From positions 1 to 9,269 of the forward strand of contig RFIY01000252.1 in NCBI GenBank assembly GCA_003695505.1: a DNA stretch of 9,269 nt, read 5' to 3'. The stretch comes from Candidatus Dadabacteria bacterium. Lineage in GTDB: Bacteria; J088. The notes beneath the pieces were generated by a model. It saw only the letters and a program-made list of their open reading frames with translations, did no database searches and had not been told where the DNA came from. The position numbers and the translations under genes are program-made. This document shows, piece by piece, positions 5,443-9,269 of this stretch (its first letter is position 1; each line of letters starts with the position of its first letter).

Positions 5443-8345
5443 TCAACGTCCGTTCTGGAGATGGGCGCGTAGCAGCGTGATCAACTCGTCGAATGCGGTC
5501 TGAACCGTGGCTTGCCGACGGGTCAGTTCCCGTTCCAGTTGGTCGGGAGTTTCGAAGCCCATTGCCCGCGCGAGCGCGCGAAGCTGCGCCGGCTGGCGCG
5601 GCAGTCGGCTGCCGGGTCGGTCGAGCACAAGGTGCAAACGGGTTTCGAGCTTTCGGTACCAGCAGAGGTGGTCATGCAGCTCGTGCAGCCGTTTCGCGCC
5701 CGGGAGGTCGGCGTCCGCGCATGCTGACAACGTGGCGATTGGTGAATGCAGATCCAGCTCCGGGGCGTCGCGTACGAAGCGCAACTGGAACAGCGACGTG
5801 ATGGTCTCGATGTCCGCCGTGCCGCCGGGGGCAGCCTTGATCGGCTCATTCGGGCTGCGTTCAGCGATCAGTTTTTCGCGGATGCGTAGCATCTCATCGA
5901 GGTCGGTTTCAGTCACGGGGCGCTCGAAGCAGGCGCGGTGGCGGGTCTGCGCCAGTGCATCGTTGATGGTCGAATCCACGACGCAACGCCCCTTGACCAG
6001 CGCAACGCGTTCCCAGATGGCGGCCTTGTCCGTCTGATACGCCACAAACGACCGCAATGTCGTCACAAGCAGGCCCTGGTTGCCACTGGGACGCAGGCGC
6101 ATGTCGACCTCGTAGAGCTCGCCTTCGCGCGTGTGGGTCTGCAACAGCGAAATCATGCGCTGCGCGACACGAATCGCAGACTCCAGTGTCAGGCGTTCCG
6201 ACTCGCGTGCGACAAACACCAGGTCGAGGTCGCTGCCGTAGTTCATCTCTCCGGCGCCGAGTTTTCCCATCGCCAGCGGGGCAAGGGTCGTCTCGTCGTC
6301 GGCCGCGAACTGGAAGCGGGGCGCGAGCACATCGAATGCAAGCCGCCGAACGCGCTCGAGGATGACCGCCGCGAGGTCGGATAGCTGTGCCTGCACGGAT
6401 GCAAGCGGCAGTTCGCCGTTGAGGTCGAAAAAGCCGATGCGCAGAATTTCCTGTTTGCGGAAACGGCGCAGGATGTCCGAGACTTCCTCGACGTCCCTGC
6501 GGTCGACGCGGGCGAGCTGGTCATCGAGCTGCGCGGACAGCTCGCTCCGGTTCCGGACCGGTGTGAGGTGTGGGCGCAGCACCAGTGTGTCCAGAAACTC
6601 GGGGTTGCGGATGAACAGGTTCCCGAGGTGACGGCTGCCAGCGAACAGTGCGCTCAGCGCGGTCGCCACGGCCGGGTTTTCCTTGAGCAGCGCGTAGAGA
6701 TGCGCCCGTCCGCCGACGCGCTGGATGAACTCGACGGACAGTGGCAGCGCCTGGTCGGGGTTTGCCGTTGCGCTGATTTCTTGCAGCAGGTGCGGCAGCA
6801 GTGCCTCAAACTGCTCCCGGGTTCGACTGCCATATACGGATGCGCGGGGTCCTGCGACGAGGCGATCGAGCCAGGGCAGTGCGTCATCCGGTCGTTCGAA
6901 GCCGATCCGGGCGAGTAGTTCCTTCCGGCCGTCGTCGTCGAGTGTTTCGTTCTCGAGCAGTTCGTAGATTTCCGTGCGAATTTCGGGTGCGTCCTTGTCG
7001 CGCTTGTACAGCAGCGCGAATTCGTTGGCGACATTCGACATATGTCCGCGCAGATCACGCACCATCGTGTCTGCGGGAGACGCGCCCCGGTAGCCGGCCG
7101 CGCGTGCAAGTTCACTGGCGAGCGGCTCTTCAAGCGGCAGGATATAGGTCTGCCGGTCGTCCCGGGCCTGTACGGTGTTTTCGATGTGACGCAGAAAAGT
7201 GTAGGCTTCCCGGAGACGTTCCGCGATATCGGTGGGCATCAGGCCGGCATCGGCGAGCGCCTGGATCGCGCCGAGCGTGTCGCGTACCTGCAAGGCGGGC
7301 GTGCGTCCACCAAAGATGATCTGCAGATTCTGAACCAGAAACTCAAGCTCGCGGATACCGCCGTTGCCGTGTTTCAGGTCGATCATGTCTTCCCCGTGGC
7401 GCGTCGCTTCGCGATCAATCTTGTCGCGCAGATAGCGCATCGCGTCGAGCGATTCAAAATCGAGGTGGCGCGGAAAGACGAAGGATTCAAGCTGCGCGAG
7501 CAGACGGTTCCCGTACGCGGTGTCTCCGGCAACGGGACGAGCCCGCAACAGCGCGATGCGATCCCAGGTAGCGCCCCAGTTCGGGTAGTATTCCGCAAAG
7601 GCGTCTCCGGAGGGCACGAGCAGACCACTCTGGCCGCCCGGGCGCAGCCTCAGATCGACCCGATAGACGAAACCGTCGGGGGTCATCTCGTTGAGCAGGC
7701 GGGAGGTGGTCTGGACGACCTTTTCCCAGTAGCGTTGCGCGTCGGTGTTACCGTCTGTTCCTCCGGTCGTCTCGCCGCGATTGTGGCTGCAGACAAAGAC
7801 GAGATCGACATCGGAACTGAAGTTCAGCTCGCGGACACCGAGTTTGCCAAAGCCGATCGCGACGATTGAGGCCGGAGATCCGTCCGGGTTGGTGACCGTC
7901 CCGAAGCGTGCGCTCATTCGTTCCATCGCGGCGCTCAGGGCCGTGTCGATCAGACGTTCCGCAACCAGACTCAGTCCATACCAGACCTGTTGCGGGCTCC
8001 AGATGCCGAGCCCCTGCGCGAGTGCGAGCCGACCGTGCGCGAGATTGCGGGCGCGGCGCAGGCTGACAACGATGTCGGCATCAGAATCGTCGAGCAGACC
8101 GCCGATTTCCTGGCACAGTTCGTCCGGGCCCTGCACCAGTACATCACGGCAGCTACGGTCGATCAGATGGGGATGCTGCCGGACACAGAGGCGCAGCATA
8201 TCCCCGTAACCGAACGCGAATGCAGCCAGCTCGGGATCGGGACTGTCCACCAGGGCGGTTGCTTCGTAAATGCGGTCGAGATCCTTGCGGGCCCGTTCCG
8301 GGTCGGGTGCAATATCGTCGATCGCTTCCAGAAGCTCTGCTTCGG

Positions 8346-8349
<4 letters not shown>
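5443..8349 (-). CDS. glnE: GlnE, bifunctional glutamine synthetase adenylyltransferase/deadenylase
   Basis: Cytoplasmic 968-residue enzyme that attaches AMP to, or removes it from, glutamine synthetase in response to PII and glutamine. It has the two-domain layout of the family. The N-terminal deadenylylase nucleotidyltransferase core has GFGKLG (166-171), SSDVDL with Asp180 and Asp182, and a third Asp at 232 in YRVDLRLRPGG. A helical module follows, with GGIRELEF (330-337). The C-terminal adenylylase core has AMGKLGAGEMNYGSDLDLVF (693-712) with Asp707 and Asp709, and Asp749 in YEVDMRLRPSG. All catalytic aspartates are present in both halves. Length is normal for the family. The ATG overlaps the gatB stop (ATGA) and has no strong Shine-Dalgarno sequence, suggesting translational coupling. 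Minor departures from common motifs are DLKHGNGG (324-331; Leu is usual where His is) and GGTADIETI (842-850; IEF is usual). Confidence 0.97.

Positions 8350-9269
<920 letters not shown>

Noticed and set aside
5431-5445. A second FNR-like site (GTTGATCGGCAACAG on the minus strand, across the glnE stop)
   Set aside because: Only the TTGAT half matches; the other half is AACAG, not ATCAA.
7042-7869. Plus-strand open frame (275 codons) opposite glnE
   Set aside because: It shadows a conserved enzyme whose frame is intact throughout.

Overview
The window reads almost entirely on the minus strand, so transcription runs from high to low coordinates. It is gene-dense and GC-rich. The organism looks like a pseudomonadote, most likely a non-enteric gammaproteobacterium. 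The reasons are a full-length GlnE (the adenylylation system that controls glutamine synthetase), a GatCAB-type amidotransferase, a Tat-exported NapA with its NapD chaperone, and a textbook FNR/ANR-type operator. Taxonomy below phylum is a guess.

There are two transcription blocks. The right block (about 9269 to 5443) holds the 3' part of gatB followed by glnE, which share a 4-nt ATGA overlap: a tRNA-dependent amidation gene joined to the enzyme that adenylylates and deadenylylates glutamine synthetase. A 104-bp intergenic region (5339-5442) follows. It carries a perfect TTGAT-N4-ATCAA box, a -10-like TAGCAT at class II spacing, and a good Shine-Dalgarno sequence.

The left block (5338 to 1, running off the window) is a periplasmic nitrate reductase operon with an unusual electron-input side: napD, napA, a four-haem NapB-like cytochrome, a second four-haem cytochrome (probable lipoprotein), an NrfC/DsrO-like ferredoxin with a Tat signal, and the N-terminal 142 residues of an NrfD/DsrP-like quinol-oxidising membrane protein. 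No NapC, NapG or NapH is seen. The inferred electron route is quinol -> NrfD-like protein -> Fe-S protein -> tetrahaem lipoprotein -> tetrahaem NapB -> NapA (bis-MGD Mo, one [4Fe-4S]) -> nitrate. NapD acts in the cytoplasm on the NapA signal peptide.

The most notable points are: (1) the replacement of NapC/NapGH by an NrfCD-type module plus an extra multihaem cytochrome; (2) a NapB that appears to have doubled its dihaem unit; (3) a Cys-to-Tyr replacement in the first cluster motif of the Fe-S subunit; (4) the near-ideal FNR-type promoter with a second inverted repeat over its -10 region. No mobile elements, CRISPR arrays, tRNA or rRNA genes were seen, and no gene-free stretch exceeds 300 bases.
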